Source: Lacrimispora celerecrescens (lineage in GTDB: Bacteria > Bacillota > Clostridia > Lachnospirales > Lachnospiraceae). From it: 64,000 bases of DNA. The stretch covers positions 62,151 through 126,150 of the forward strand of contig NZ_JPME01000003.1 in assembly GCF_000732605.1 (NCBI RefSeq), given 5' to 3'. The translations under genes were made by a program, and so were the position numbers. Below the pieces are notes generated by a model. That model was not told the DNA's origin. It searched no databases and saw only the letters and a list, made by a program, of their open reading frames with translations. Positions 33,942-43,053 of the stretch are shown piece by piece. Numbering within the stretch: the stretch's first letter is position 1; every line of letters begins with the position of its first letter.

Positions 33942-34709
33942 ATGAAAAGTAAAAAAATGGCCTCTGGTGTTCTTATTATAGCCTTTATTTTTCTGGCTGT
34001 GGGTATAGGAAAGCTTTATTCTGATTTTAAAACAAGAGATCATGCAGAGAAACAGTATGAAAGTCTAGCGGAGCTTGCAAGGGAGACTACGGACGGGGAA
34101 ACTAAGACCAGTATCCCGGAAGCAGAAACAAGCGCTGCCTATGTTTCCCCCATTGATTTTGAGAAATTGAGAAATATCAATCCGGATATTGTGGGCTGGA
34201 TTCGAATTGAAGGTACGGTAATCGACTACCCCATTGTACAGGCGGATAACAATGAAACTTATCTGGATACAGATTTTGAGGGTAAGAAGAGCGTGGCCGG
34301 AGCCATTTACCTTGATTATGAAAGTGAACCTGATTTTTCCGGCAGGCATAACATAATATACGGGCATCACATGAAGAACGGAACGATGTTTAAGGACATC
34401 ATAAAGTACAAGGATGAAGCTTTTTTTAAGGAACATCAGGATATTTTTATTTATACGCCAGTGAGGGAATACCATTTAAGGCCCATCACCGCCCTCTATA
34501 CGGATGCCTCATCTATCCGCCGGAAGACCGTGTTTGAAACAGAGGAAAGCTTTCAGGCATATGTGGAAGAGATGACAAAGGGCGGCCTGTTTTTGCAGAA
34601 ACCGGAAGAACCGGTGAGACAGCTTTGGTCTTTTGTAACCTGCAGCTATGAGTTTAATGATGCAAGAACCATTCTATACGCCTGTGAAGTGCTTAAGGGT
34701 GAAGATTAG
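33942..34709 (+). CDS. srtB: Class B sortase
   Basis: Membrane-bound transpeptidase that attaches secreted proteins to the cell wall. The 255-residue protein has an N-terminal membrane anchor (about residues 7-25), then the sortase beta barrel. His142 is in YGHHM, the catalytic Cys234 in FVTCSYEF, and the active-site Arg follows shortly in DART; the TCSYEF form is that of class B enzymes. The in-frame GTG at 33936 is too close to the GGAG, so the ATG at 33942 is taken. No substrate with a recognisable sorting signal is encoded next to it. glmM follows after 64 bp. Confidence 0.92.
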   Translation: MKSKKMASGVLIIAFIFLAVGIGKLYSDFKTRDHAEKQYESLAELARETTDGETKTSIPEAETSAAYVSPIDFEKLRNINPDIVGWIRIEGTVIDYPIVQADNNETYLDTDFEGKKSVAGAIYLDYESEPDFSGRHNIIYGHHMKNGTMFKDIIKYKDEAFFKEHQDIFIYTPVREYHLRPITALYTDASSIRRKTVFETEESFQAYVEEMTKGGLFLQKPEEPVRQLWSFVTCSYEFNDARTILYACEVLKGED

Positions 34710-34773
34710 AGGGTTATAAGCATACATATTGTTCTGTATTATTTGCAGACTGATGAAAGGAAGATATTATTAT

Positions 34774-36129
34774 ATGGGAAAATATTTCGGAACAGATGGC
34801 TTCCGCGGGGAAGCCAATGTGACACTGACAGTAGAGGATGCCTATAAGGTGGGCCGGTTCTTAGGCTGGTACTATGGGCAGAAGAATCCGGAGGAAGTAT
34901 GCAGGATTGTTATAGGAAAAGATACAAGACGCAGCAGCTACATGTTTGAATATTCTCTGGTGGCAGGACTTACTGCATCCGGAGCCGATGCATATCTGCT
35001 TCATGTTACCACGACCCCAAGTGTATCTTATGTAGTGCGAACCGAAGGATTTTCCTGCGGGATCATGATCTCTGCCAGCCATAATCCATATTATGACAAC
35101 GGGATTAAGGTAATTAACGAAAAGGGCGAGAAGCTGGAAGAGAGCGTAATTGAAGAAATCGAAAAGTATCTGGATGGGGAAATCGGAGAACTGCCTATGG
35201 CAAAACGTGATAAAATCGGCCGAACCGTAGACTTTGCCGCCGGACGAAACCGCTATATCGGATATTTGATTTCCACAGCGACCAGATCCTTTAAGAATAA
35301 AAAAGTTGCCCTGGACTGTGCAAACGGCAGTGCTTCTGCCATTGCTAAGAATGTTTTTGATGCCTTGGGCGCTGAAACCCATGTGATCAGCAATGAACCC
35401 AATGGCTTAAACATCAATACAGGCTGCGGTTCCACTCACATCGAGCAGCTTATGAAGTTTGTTAAAGAAGTGGGAGCTGACGTGGGCTTTGCCTATGACG
35501 GAGATGCGGACCGGTGTATTGCTGTGGATGAGAACGGAGAAATGGTGGATGGAGATGCCATTTTGTATATTTGCGGCAAGTATATGAAGGAACAGGGAAC
35601 CCTTAAGAATAACAAGGTGGTGACCACCATCATGTCTAACTTCGGTCTATACAAGGCTTTTGAACGGGAAGGCATTGAGTTTGAGAAAACAGCGGTAGGC
35701 GATAAATATGTATATGAAAATATGTCGGCAAACGGAAATTGCCTGGGCGGGGAACAGTCCGGCCACATTATTTTCAGCAAGCACGCGACTACGGGAGACG
35801 GTATTTTGACTTCCTTAAAGGTGATGGAAGTCATTTTGGAAAAGAAGGAGAGCCTTGGGAAACTGGTTTCCGAGCTTGAGATTTATCCCCAGGTGTTAAA
35901 AAATGTCCGCGTCCACGATAAGACGGCAGCCCAGGATGATGAGGCGGTAAAGGCTGAAGTGGAAAAGGTGGCGGAAAGCCTTGGAAACAGCGGAAGGATT
36001 CTTCTCCGCCAGTCCGGCACAGAGCCTGTGGTACGGGTTATGGTAGAGGCCGCTGATTTAAATACCTGTGAGAAATTTGTAGATCAGGTCATAGAAGTAA
36101 TGAAAGAAAAAGGCCATCTGCTTTCCTAG
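34774..36129 (+). CDS. glmM: Phosphoglucosamine mutase
   Basis: Interconverts glucosamine-6-phosphate and glucosamine-1-phosphate on the route to UDP-N-acetylglucosamine for peptidoglycan. The 451-residue protein has GTDGFRG at the N terminus, the phosphoserine loop with Ser102 in SASHNP, the metal loop DGDADR near 245, GGEQSGH near 328 and the phosphate-binding RQSGTEPVVRV near the end. The start at 34774 (AAAGGAAG about ten bases upstream) is preferred over in-frame codons at 34729 and 34753. A strong terminator follows. Confidence 0.95.
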   Translation: MGKYFGTDGFRGEANVTLTVEDAYKVGRFLGWYYGQKNPEEVCRIVIGKDTRRSSYMFEYSLVAGLTASGADAYLLHVTTTPSVSYVVRTEGFSCGIMISASHNPYYDNGIKVINEKGEKLEESVIEEIEKYLDGEIGELPMAKRDKIGRTVDFAAGRNRYIGYLISTATRSFKNKKVALDCANGSASAIAKNVFDALGAETHVISNEPNGLNINTGCGSTHIEQLMKFVKEVGADVGFAYDGDADRCIAVDENGEMVDGDAILYICGKYMKEQGTLKNNKVVTTIMSNFGLYKAFEREGIEFEKTAVGDKYVYENMSANGNCLGGEQSGHIIFSKHATTGDGILTSLKVMEVILEKKESLGKLVSELEIYPQVLKNVRVHDKTAAQDDEAVKAEVEKVAESLGNSGRILLRQSGTEPVVRVMVEAADLNTCEKFVDQVIEVMKEKGHLLS

Positions 36130-36139
36130 AAGATTGTAA

Positions 36140-36203
36140 AAAAAATAGAAAGTGATCCAAAGTCCGGGGAAGCTTCCGGTTTCGGAAGCTTTCTATTTTT
36201 TTG
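36140..36203 (+). terminator. Terminator after glmM
   Basis: An outer A-rich/T-rich stem (AAATAGAAAG with CTTTCTATTT) encloses an inner GAAGCTTCCG hairpin (36169-36178 with 36183-36192). It ends in T7. Confidence 0.8.
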
Positions 36204-36216
36204 CAGGTATGCGTAA

Positions 36217-36245
36217 TTGTAAATCAGGACAATTCATGATATGAT
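36217..36245 (+). promoter_or_regulatory. Promoter of the xpaC-telA operon
   Basis: TTGTAA (36217-36222) and TATGAT (36240-36245) are separated by 17 bp, about 40 bases before the xpaC start. Confidence 0.55.
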
Positions 36246-36287
36246 TAAGGTCTGATGCAGCAAATTGTTTTTGGGAGACCAGGGAAT

Positions 36288-37577
36288 ATGGATAATAAAG
36301 ATTTTTCAAATTTAGGAGACCAGATCAGGGATTCGGTGCAGAATGCGATTGACTCCATGGATTTTAACCAGCTGAACAGAACCATATCCGATACGGTTAA
36401 TTCTGCCCTGGAGGAAGCCAGGAGCCAGCTGATTAAAGGGGCGGATTTTGGGAAGAATATACCGCCGGGCAGCTTTAGCAGCCAAAGACGTGAAAGAACA
36501 GAGACGTACCAGAAGACTGAGTGGAGCGGAGCATCGGTACAGAAAGAGAGCCGTGAAGACGGACCGGGGTACCGGGCATTTCAAACCAGCCGGGATGTTT
36601 TAAAAAGAACCGGAGGTCAGGGGGAACTGGCGCAGTTAAATCAGACGGGCCGTGTAGCAAGTATTTTGTATACGGTATTTGGGAGCATTGGCATTGGTAT
36701 AATCCTGATTCTTCTTCTGGTTGTCTGGATTGTGGCTCTTGTGGTGAAGCCGGTTATCTGGGCTGTGGCAGGTGCAACCTTTATCTTACTGCTCTTAGGC
36801 GGCGTATCCGGTTTTATGCTCCGCGCAGGAATCGGCATCCGGGACCGGTTAAAAAGGGCCAGAATTTATGCAAAACAGTCAGGAAAGCGAATGTACTGCA
36901 GCATTGAGGAGCTGGCAGGAAACATTGGAAGATCCCGTGACTTTGTATTGAAAGACGTCCAAAAGATGATCAAGCTTGGAATTTTTAAGCAGGCTTATTT
37001 AGATGAACAAAAGACCTGTCTGATCTTAAGCGAAAACACTTACAGGCAGTATCTGGAATGCCAGAAGGCCCTTAAGGAAAGGGAGCTGGAAGAAGCCAGA
37101 GAAAAAGCACAAGAAGAAACTCCTTCAGAGGAAATAAGACAGATGATGGCCGATGGCCAGAACTATTTAAGGATATTAAGGGAGGCCAATGATGCCATTC
37201 CGGGGGAAGTGATTTCCCAGAAGATTTCAAATCTTGAACATGTGATCCGCAGGATTTTTGAATCGGTTTCCAAACACCCGGGGCGGATCGGGGAGATGGA
37301 ACGCTTTATGGAATACTACCTTCCAACAACGGTAAAGCTGGTAAATGCATACCGGGATTTCGACAGCGTAGGTTCCCAGGGGACCAATATTTCTTCCGCA
37401 AAAGCGGAGATAGAGAGAACTCTTGACACGATAAACCAGGCCTTTGAGCGGCTGCTTGATGATCTTTATCAGGATGCTGCCTTGGATGTTTCTACAGATG
37501 CATCGGTGATCCAGACGATGTTAAAAAAGGATGGCTGGGCGGAAAGTGATTTTACAGGAGGTATGAAGAATGAGTAA
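36288..37577 (+). CDS. XpaC-like protein (5-bromo-4-chloroindolyl phosphate hydrolysis family)
   Basis: A 429-residue membrane protein of the XpaC family, named after a Bacillus phenotype; its real activity is unknown. The N-terminal part (to about residue 120) is polar and helical. Two membrane helices follow (about 130-155 and 157-178), then a cytoplasmic domain with a winged-helix-like segment (MYCSIEELAGNIGRS) and a long coiled-coil region (ECQKALKERELEEAREKAQEE). The ATG at 36288 follows a GGGAGA site. The gene ends inside the telA start (8-bp overlap). This pairing is conserved in Firmicutes and suggests a membrane complex in tolerance to toxic anions or envelope stress. Confidence 0.82.
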   Translation: MDNKDFSNLGDQIRDSVQNAIDSMDFNQLNRTISDTVNSALEEARSQLIKGADFGKNIPPGSFSSQRRERTETYQKTEWSGASVQKESREDGPGYRAFQTSRDVLKRTGGQGELAQLNQTGRVASILYTVFGSIGIGIILILLLVVWIVALVVKPVIWAVAGATFILLLLGGVSGFMLRAGIGIRDRLKRARIYAKQSGKRMYCSIEELAGNIGRSRDFVLKDVQKMIKLGIFKQAYLDEQKTCLILSENTYRQYLECQKALKERELEEAREKAQEETPSEEIRQMMADGQNYLRILREANDAIPGEVISQKISNLEHVIRRIFESVSKHPGRIGEMERFMEYYLPTTVKLVNAYRDFDSVGSQGTNISSAKAEIERTLDTINQAFERLLDDLYQDAALDVSTDASVIQTMLKKDGWAESDFTGGMKNE

Positions 37578-38727
37578 GGATATTGAAGAGATGTTAAAGG
37601 AAGCTCCAGAACTGACACTGTCTCCTCTTGGGGCCGGCGGGATGGAAGAAACCCAGCTGGTGCAGACGGAAAGCGTTCTTAAAATGGTGGAGGAAGCACC
37701 GGTATCCGAATTAACGCCGGAGGAAGAACGGCAAGTGGCTGACTTTGCGGAAAAGATCGATTTAAGGGATTCGAATCTGATCCTTCAGTATGGAGCCGGA
37801 GCACAGAAAAAGATTGCTGATTTCTCGGAAGCAGCCCTTGATAATGTAAAGTCTAAGGATCTGGGGGAAGTGGGTCAGATTCTGTCAGAGGTGGTTGTTG
37901 AGCTTAAGAGCATTGAGGTTGAGGAAGAAGAAAAGGGTCTTTTCGGCCTTTTCAAAAAAAGCGTAAACCGGGTGGAAGGCATTAAGGCTAAGTATGCCAA
38001 GGCAGAAACCAATGTAAACCAAATCTGCAAGGCCCTTCAGAACCATCAGATCCAGCTGTTAAAGGACATTGCTCTTCTGGATAAAATGTATGATTTAAAT
38101 ACCACGTATTTTAAAGAACTTACCATGTATATTATGGCTGGAAAACGGAAGCTTGCCAGGGTGCAGCAGGAAGAGCTGCCGGTACTTCTTGATAAGGCGG
38201 CGAAAAGCGGACTTCCGGAAGATGCCCAGGCAGCCAATGACTTGTCTTCCATGCTGAACCGTTTTGAGAAGAAGCTTCATGACCTGGAGCTTACCCGCAT
38301 GATATCCATTCAGATGGCGCCTCAGATTCGTCTTGTCCAGAACAATGACACCTTAATGACGGAAAAGATACAGTCCACCCTGGTGAATACCATTCCTCTG
38401 TGGAAGAGCCAGATGGTGCTTGCCATTGGAATCAGCCATTCCGAGCAGGCGGCAAAGGCCCAGCGGGAAGTAACGGATATGACCAATGATCTTTTAAAGA
38501 AGAATGCGGAAGTTTTAAAGACCGCAACCATTCAGACGGCAAAGGAATCAGAACGAGGAATCGTGGACATGGAGACACTTAAGAAGACCAATGAATCCCT
38601 GATAACAACTTTGGATGAAGTGGTCCGAATCCAGGCGGATGGCAGGACGAAACGCCGGGAAGCAGAAGTGGAGTTAAGCAGGATGGAAGGGGAACTGAAG
38701 TCCAAGCTTTTACAGCTTAGCAAATAA
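37570..38727 (+). CDS. telA: Toxic anion resistance protein, TelA/KlaA family
   Basis: A 385-residue soluble, almost entirely alpha-helical protein of the TelA family (tellurite resistance, B. subtilis YaaN). It shows family landmarks FAEKIDLRDSNLILQYGAGAQKKI near residue 55, the EEEEKGLFGLFKK segment, and long coiled-coil stretches up to the C terminus. AGGAGG eight bases before the ATG supports the start. Translationally coupled to xpaC. Members are linked to tellurite, colicin or antibiotic tolerance by phenotype, but a mechanism is not established. Confidence 0.9.
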   Translation: MSKDIEEMLKEAPELTLSPLGAGGMEETQLVQTESVLKMVEEAPVSELTPEEERQVADFAEKIDLRDSNLILQYGAGAQKKIADFSEAALDNVKSKDLGEVGQILSEVVVELKSIEVEEEEKGLFGLFKKSVNRVEGIKAKYAKAETNVNQICKALQNHQIQLLKDIALLDKMYDLNTTYFKELTMYIMAGKRKLARVQQEELPVLLDKAAKSGLPEDAQAANDLSSMLNRFEKKLHDLELTRMISIQMAPQIRLVQNNDTLMTEKIQSTLVNTIPLWKSQMVLAIGISHSEQAAKAQREVTDMTNDLLKKNAEVLKTATIQTAKESERGIVDMETLKKTNESLITTLDEVVRIQADGRTKRREAEVELSRMEGELKSKLLQLSK

Positions 38728-38732
38728 CAGGT

Positions 38733-38780
38733 AAAAAGACTTACAATAGAAAATTAATTTTTCTGTTGTAAGTCTTTTTT
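38733..38780 (+). terminator. Terminator after telA
   Basis: The stem AAAAGACTTACAA (38734-38746) pairs with 38766-38778, with an extended A/T-rich upper stem, and is followed by T-rich sequence. Its 3' arm overlaps the -35 of the leuA promoter. Confidence 0.85.
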
Positions 38781-38794
38781 AGTCGTGCTATAAT
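38766..38794 (+). promoter_or_regulatory. Promoter of leuA
   Basis: TTGTAA (38766-38771, inside the telA terminator arm) and consensus TATAAT (38789-38794) are separated by 17 bp. Confidence 0.65.
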
Positions 38795-38800
38795 AACATA

Positions 38801-38988
38801 ACACTTCACCGTGACACACTGTCAGAGCACGGTAAGTGATTTTAATGCAAAGGAATGATGATAGATGGGGTTAGACCTGTAAAAACTACGTTGTTCATTG
38901 TCAAAAGATACAGCGTGATTTATCGACTCCAAAGCCTGTGTTGAGTTTTTTAGAGCAGACGATTAAATGATTATGGAGGAGATAAAAC
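38801..38988 (+). promoter_or_regulatory. Long 5' leader of leuA, possible regulatory RNA
   Basis: About 190 transcribed bases precede leuA. They contain a hairpin near 38810-38838 (CACTT.ACCGTG with CACGGT.AAGTG) and a possible 29-codon reading frame starting at an ATG near 38860. There is no T-box GGTGG/ACCGCG signature and no leucine codon run. Leaders of this length before leuA are often regulatory, but no known class is recognised here. Confidence 0.3.
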
Positions 38989-40656
38989 ATGTTGAATTAT
39001 CAAAGATATAAAAGAGTACCGGTAGTCACCTATCCGGAAAGACAATGGCCGTGCAATGAGATTAAGAAGGCACCGATCTGGTGCAGCGTTGATTTAAGGG
39101 ATGGAAATCAGGCTCTTACGGAGCCCATGGTTGTGGAAGAGAAGATCGAGATGTTTGAGCTCCTGATCCGGTTGGGTTTTAAGGAGATTGAAGTCGGTTT
39201 TCCGGCAGCTTCCCAGATTGAATATGATTTCTTAAGGCAGCTTGTGGAACGTAAGCTGATTCCTGATGATGTGGTCATTCAGGTTCTGGTTCAGTGCAGA
39301 GAGCACTTGATTAAGAGGACCTTTGAAGCCCTTCAGGGAGTTAAGAAGGCGATTGTACATATCTACAATTCCACTTCAACACTCCAGCGGGATGTGGTTT
39401 TTGGCAAGGGCCGGGAAGAAATCAGGGAAATCGCCGTAAAGGGTACGGAATGGGTGAAGCAGTATATGCAGGGCTTTGACGGAGAAGTCGTTCTTGAATA
39501 TTCGCCGGAAAGCTTTACAGGAACAGAGCTGGATTTTGCTCTGGATATTTGTACGGCGGTCCAGGAAACCTGGGGCGCATCACCGGATAAGAAAATTATC
39601 TTCAACCTTCCTTCTACCGTGGAGATGAATACTCCTAATGTTTATGCGGATCAGATCGAATGGATGAATACTCATTTCAAAGACCGTGACAGTATTATTT
39701 TAAGCGTTCACCCCCACAATGACCGGGGAACCGGAATCGCAGCCACGGAGCTTGCTCTGTTGGCAGGAGCCGACCGGGTGGAAGGCACGCTTTTAGGAAA
39801 CGGCGAACGGACCGGGAATGTAGATATTTTAACAGTCGCATACAACATGTTCTCTCACGGGATCAATCCGGAGCTTCATATTGAGAATATTCGTGAGATC
39901 GTTGATATATATGAGCGATGCACCAAGATGGAAGTAGAGCCCAGACATCCCTATGCAGGAAAGCTTGTCTTTACCGCCTTTTCCGGCTCCCACCAGGATG
40001 CCATCAACAAAGGCATGCAGGCTATGCGGGATAGAAAGAATACTTACTGGGAGGTTCCTTACCTGCCCATTGACCCATCAGATATCGGAAGGCAGTATGA
40101 GCCCATCGTGCGGATCAACAGCCAGTCCGGCAAGGGCGGCGTAGCCTTTGTCATGGATACCTTCTACGGCTTCAAGCTTCCAAAGGGTATGCATAAGGAG
40201 TTTGCTGATGTGATTCAGGCGATTTCTGAAAAGCAGGGTGAAGTTGCTCCTGAGCAGATTTTGGATGAGTTTAAGAGCAATTACACGGAGAAGAAAGAAC
40301 CGATCCATTTCCGCAAAGCCCAGATTACGGAAGCAGAAGATGATACACCGTTCTCAACAGCTGCAAGAGTCCGCTATACCGATCATGGTGTTGAGAAAAT
40401 CTTTGAGGGTGTTGGAAACGGACCTATTGATGCGGTACAGAAGGGGCTTGAAAAAGAACTTGGCATTGAGATCCGGGTTCTTGACTACTATGAGCATGCA
40501 CTTGCTTCCGGTTCCGGAGCACAGGCGGCCTCCTATATTCACCTCCTTGATGTGAAGACAGGAAAAGCTACCTACGGTGTAGGCATCAGCTCCAACATTA
40601 CAAGAGCGTCAATCCGCGGAATCTTCAGCGCAGTCAACCGGTTATTCTATTCATAA
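38989..40656 (+). CDS. leuA: 2-Isopropylmalate synthase
   Basis: First committed step of leucine synthesis: condenses 2-ketoisovalerate with acetyl-CoA. The 555-residue protein is of the LeuA2 type. The catalytic barrel has DLRDGNQAL (Arg37-Asp38), metal ligands His241 and His243 in HPHNDRGTG, and GNGERTGN near 268. The C-terminal leucine-feedback domain starts at about residue 430 and ends with the Gly/Ala-rich SGSGAQAASYIHLL. GGAGG precedes the ATG. It stands alone: the remaining leu genes are not adjacent, and a terminator follows. Confidence 0.95.
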   Translation: MLNYQRYKRVPVVTYPERQWPCNEIKKAPIWCSVDLRDGNQALTEPMVVEEKIEMFELLIRLGFKEIEVGFPAASQIEYDFLRQLVERKLIPDDVVIQVLVQCREHLIKRTFEALQGVKKAIVHIYNSTSTLQRDVVFGKGREEIREIAVKGTEWVKQYMQGFDGEVVLEYSPESFTGTELDFALDICTAVQETWGASPDKKIIFNLPSTVEMNTPNVYADQIEWMNTHFKDRDSIILSVHPHNDRGTGIAATELALLAGADRVEGTLLGNGERTGNVDILTVAYNMFSHGINPELHIENIREIVDIYERCTKMEVEPRHPYAGKLVFTAFSGSHQDAINKGMQAMRDRKNTYWEVPYLPIDPSDIGRQYEPIVRINSQSGKGGVAFVMDTFYGFKLPKGMHKEFADVIQAISEKQGEVAPEQILDEFKSNYTEKKEPIHFRKAQITEAEDDTPFSTAARVRYTDHGVEKIFEGVGNGPIDAVQKGLEKELGIEIRVLDYYEHALASGSGAQAASYIHLLDVKTGKATYGVGISSNITRASIRGIFSAVNRLFYS

Positions 40657-40697
40657 ATAAAGGGCCAGCCTTTGAGAAAAGGCTGGCCTTATTTTTA
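40656..40697. terminator. Bidirectional terminator between leuA and the LacI gene
   Basis: GGCCAGCC (40663-40670) pairs with GGCTGGCC (40681-40688), extended by A/T pairs, with A-rich and T-rich flanks on either side. Confidence 0.85.
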
Positions 40698-40718
40698 TGT
40701 TTTAACGGAAAACTTAAA

Positions 40719-41726
40719 TCAGATTTTTGCAGTGGATTCCCTGATCACCAGTTCCGCGTCCAGAATCAGAGATTTTGGGGAGCTGGAGGGGTTTTCCATC
40801 ATCTCCAGGAGCATCTCACAGGCAGTGTACCCAAGCTGCAGGCAGGGCTGGTTGACCGTTGTGATGGAAGGACAGGTCATAGTGGAAAATTCGATGTTAT
40901 CAAAGCCCACCACCATGATGTCCTTGGGTACATTGAGTTTAAAACGCTTTGCGGCCCGTATGACGGCAGCTGCAAATATATCGGAGACCACAAAGAAGGC
41001 GTTAGGCCTTGGCTCACTGTTTAATAAACGGCAGATTGCAGCGTAAGCCATCTGATAGTTGATCTCCGGCAGCTGTATGATCCAGTTTTGAGGGACAGAG
41101 ATTTCTGCCTTTTTTAAGGCGCTCAAATATCCCTCCTGCCGTTTTACCGCATACTTAAAGCTTAAAGGCCCATTGATGAGGGCGATTTTATTGCAGCCGC
41201 AGTTATAGAGATATGCGGTGGCTGCCTCTGCGGCGGAAAAATCGTCAATGCTGACATAGGGGTATCCTGCGGCGTCTTCGTTGTATTCGCAGCACTGCAC
41301 CAAAGGGGTGATGGCGCGTATCTGTTTTAACTGTTCTTCCGATGCCCGGTTTAAAAGGATGGAACCGGCAGCGTTGACCCGGTGGAGCAGATTGCAGAAA
41401 TTGCGGATGGAACTCCGGTCCAATGGGGATTCATTGATGAGTAAATGACAACCATGGGCCTTTGCAGAGACTCTGGCCCCTTTTATGACCTCCTGATAGA
41501 AAACATTTTCAATTCCTGGAATATTCAGTACGATCAGCGGCTGTTCTTCAATGGAGGGCGGAGCGCTGGATTCAAAGGCATATCCAAGCGCGGCCATAGC
41601 GCTTTCTACTCGTTTGGCGGTATCTGCCTTGACCTGCTCCCTGTGATTTAACACACGGGAGACGGTAGCCGGTGAAACTCCCGCATGTCTTGCAATTTCT
41701 TCTATTGTAATTTTTTCCTGTTTCAT
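40719..41726 (-). CDS. LacI family regulator of the third sugar locus
   Basis: A 335-residue LacI/GalR regulator with helix-turn-helix TIEEIARHAGVSPATVSRVL at the N terminus and a sugar-sensing domain. The hinge helix region after NHREQVKADTAKRVESAMAALGY is shorter and lacks the usual AR.L motif: it reads FESSAPPSIEEQ. That could weaken standard minor-groove binding. The ATG at 41726 is preferred to the ATG at 41750 because AAGGAAG lies nine bases upstream. It is divergent from the oxidoreductase-isomerase-ABC operon, which it probably controls. Confidence 0.9.
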   Translation of the reverse strand: MKQEKITIEEIARHAGVSPATVSRVLNHREQVKADTAKRVESAMAALGYAFESSAPPSIEEQPLIVLNIPGIENVFYQEVIKGARVSAKAHGCHLLINESPLDRSSIRNFCNLLHRVNAAGSILLNRASEEQLKQIRAITPLVQCCEYNEDAAGYPYVSIDDFSAAEAATAYLYNCGCNKIALINGPLSFKYAVKRQEGYLSALKKAEISVPQNWIIQLPEINYQMAYAAICRLLNSEPRPNAFFVVSDIFAAAVIRAAKRFKLNVPKDIMVVGFDNIEFSTMTCPSITTVNQPCLQLGYTACEMLLEMMENPSSSPKSLILDAELVIRESTAKI

Positions 41727-41761
41727 TCCCCTGTTCTTCCTTTGCTTCATTCTTTCTTTTG

Positions 41762-41790
41762 TTTATATCATGAGAAAGGCTTATTGTAAA
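41762..41790 (-). promoter_or_regulatory. Promoter of the divergent LacI gene
   Basis: On the minus strand TTTACA (41790-41785) and TATAAA (41767-41762) are separated by 17 bp. Confidence 0.55.
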
Positions 41791-41797
41791 TATAAAC

Positions 41798-41815
41798 TTT
41801 TCATAGTTATGAAAA
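41798..41815. promoter_or_regulatory. 18-bp palindrome in the divergent control region
   Basis: TTTTCATA-GT-TATGAAAA is a perfect palindrome with 8-bp arms. It is followed by a GAAAA-C-TTTTC motif (41811-41821). It lacks the central CG usual for LacI-family sites. Its position upstream of both divergent promoters suggests a regulator-binding site. Confidence 0.45.
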
Positions 41816-41913
41816 CTTTTCAGAAAATCGAGACTGCAATTGTGCAGAATGATTATATTATCACAATAGAATCTGGATATAACATGGAAAAACTATTAAT
41901 AACGACCAAAAAC

Positions 41914-41942
41914 TTGAAAACATAGCAAGAAAATGTTAAAAT
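41914..41942 (+). promoter_or_regulatory. Promoter of the oxidoreductase-isomerase-ABC operon
   Basis: TTGAAA (41914-41919) and TAAAAT (41937-41942) are separated by 17 bp, about 67 bases before the oxidoreductase start. Confidence 0.6.
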
Positions 41943-42008
41943 CACCTTGAAAAAATGAAAGAAATGAAAAGCAATATGAAAGCCAATCGGAAGAGGAAGG
42001 AACACGCT

Positions 42009-43052
42009 ATGAAGGTAGGAATCATTGGGTGCGGAAGGGTCGCACAGACAAGACACATCCCTGAATACGGGGCGCATCCCGGAGCCCAGATTGCAGGCTA
42101 TTATGATTTCAACGAGGAACGGGCAAGGGAGCTGGCTGCAGTTTACGGCGGAAAGGTATATGATTCTGCAGATGCTCTGCTGGCTGACCGGGGAATCGAT
42201 GCGGTAAGTATCTGTACGGCCAATCATACACACGCAGAAATTACCATCAAGGCCCTGCGGTCGGAAAAGCATGTACTTTGTGAAAAGCCTATGGCAGTAA
42301 GCCTTGAGGAATGCAAAGCAATGGTGCACGCGGCAGCAGAGAACAACCGGCAGCTGATGATCGGACAAAATCAGAGATTTGCCAAAGCTCATATACGGGC
42401 AAAGGAGCTTCTATTAGCAGATACGATCGGAAAGGTCCTCACATTTAAGACCACATTCGGACATGGCGGGCCGGAAACCTGGAGCATCGATGGGGCAAAC
42501 AGCTGGTTTTTTGATAAAGAGAGGGCTTCCATGGGAGCCATGGCTGATCTGGGAGTTCATAAGACGGATTTGATCCAGTATCTTCTGGGCCAGAAAGTTG
42601 TAGCTGTAACTGCTCAGCTGCTGACCCTGGATAAAAGATATGAGTCAGGAGAACTGATTGGCGTGGATGACAATGCCATCTGCATCTATGAGATGGAAGA
42701 TGGTGCCATAGGAACCATGACGGCCAGCTGGACTTATTACGGTAAGGAAGATAATTCCACGGTTCTTTATGGGACCAAGGGAATTATGAAGATTTATGAC
42801 GATCCGGAACATTCCATTTCCGTGGTTTTGAAAAACGGGGAACAGATCTTATACGACATTGATAAAATACAGACCAATGACAATCAGACAAAATCCGGGA
42901 TTATTGATGCATTCGTGGATGCCCTGGAGGCGGGGACAGAGGTGCCGGTCAGCGGCGCTGATGTATTAAGCGCCATGGAAGCTGTGTTTGCCTGCCTGGA
43001 GTCCGGCAGGGAGAAACGAAGGATCGCCATCGGGGAAAAGGGGGAAAGGTAG
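42009..43052 (+). CDS. Gfo/Idh/MocA family sugar or inositol oxidoreductase
   Basis: A 347-residue NAD(P)-dependent oxidoreductase. The N-terminal Rossmann fold begins VGIIGCGRVAQTRHIPEY. The signature catalytic lysine motif CEKPM lies at about residue 93, and the C-terminal substrate domain contains GQNQRFAKAHIRAK and the metal-free His in ADLGVHKTDLIQYL near 180. Family members oxidise myo-inositol, UDP-sugars or glucose-fructose type substrates, so the substrate stays open. AGGAAGG before the ATG at 42009 is preferred over the open frame from 41955. The next gene starts two bases after the stop. Confidence 0.9.
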   Translation: MKVGIIGCGRVAQTRHIPEYGAHPGAQIAGYYDFNEERARELAAVYGGKVYDSADALLADRGIDAVSICTANHTHAEITIKALRSEKHVLCEKPMAVSLEECKAMVHAAAENNRQLMIGQNQRFAKAHIRAKELLLADTIGKVLTFKTTFGHGGPETWSIDGANSWFFDKERASMGAMADLGVHKTDLIQYLLGQKVVAVTAQLLTLDKRYESGELIGVDDNAICIYEMEDGAIGTMTASWTYYGKEDNSTVLYGTKGIMKIYDDPEHSISVVLKNGEQILYDIDKIQTNDNQTKSGIIDAFVDALEAGTEVPVSGADVLSAMEAVFACLESGREKRRIAIGEKGER

Positions 43053-43053
43053 C

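Noticed and set aside
38801-38988. T-box riboswitch before leuA
   Set aside because: The conserved GGTGG/ACCGCG antiterminator sequence and a leader terminator are both missing.
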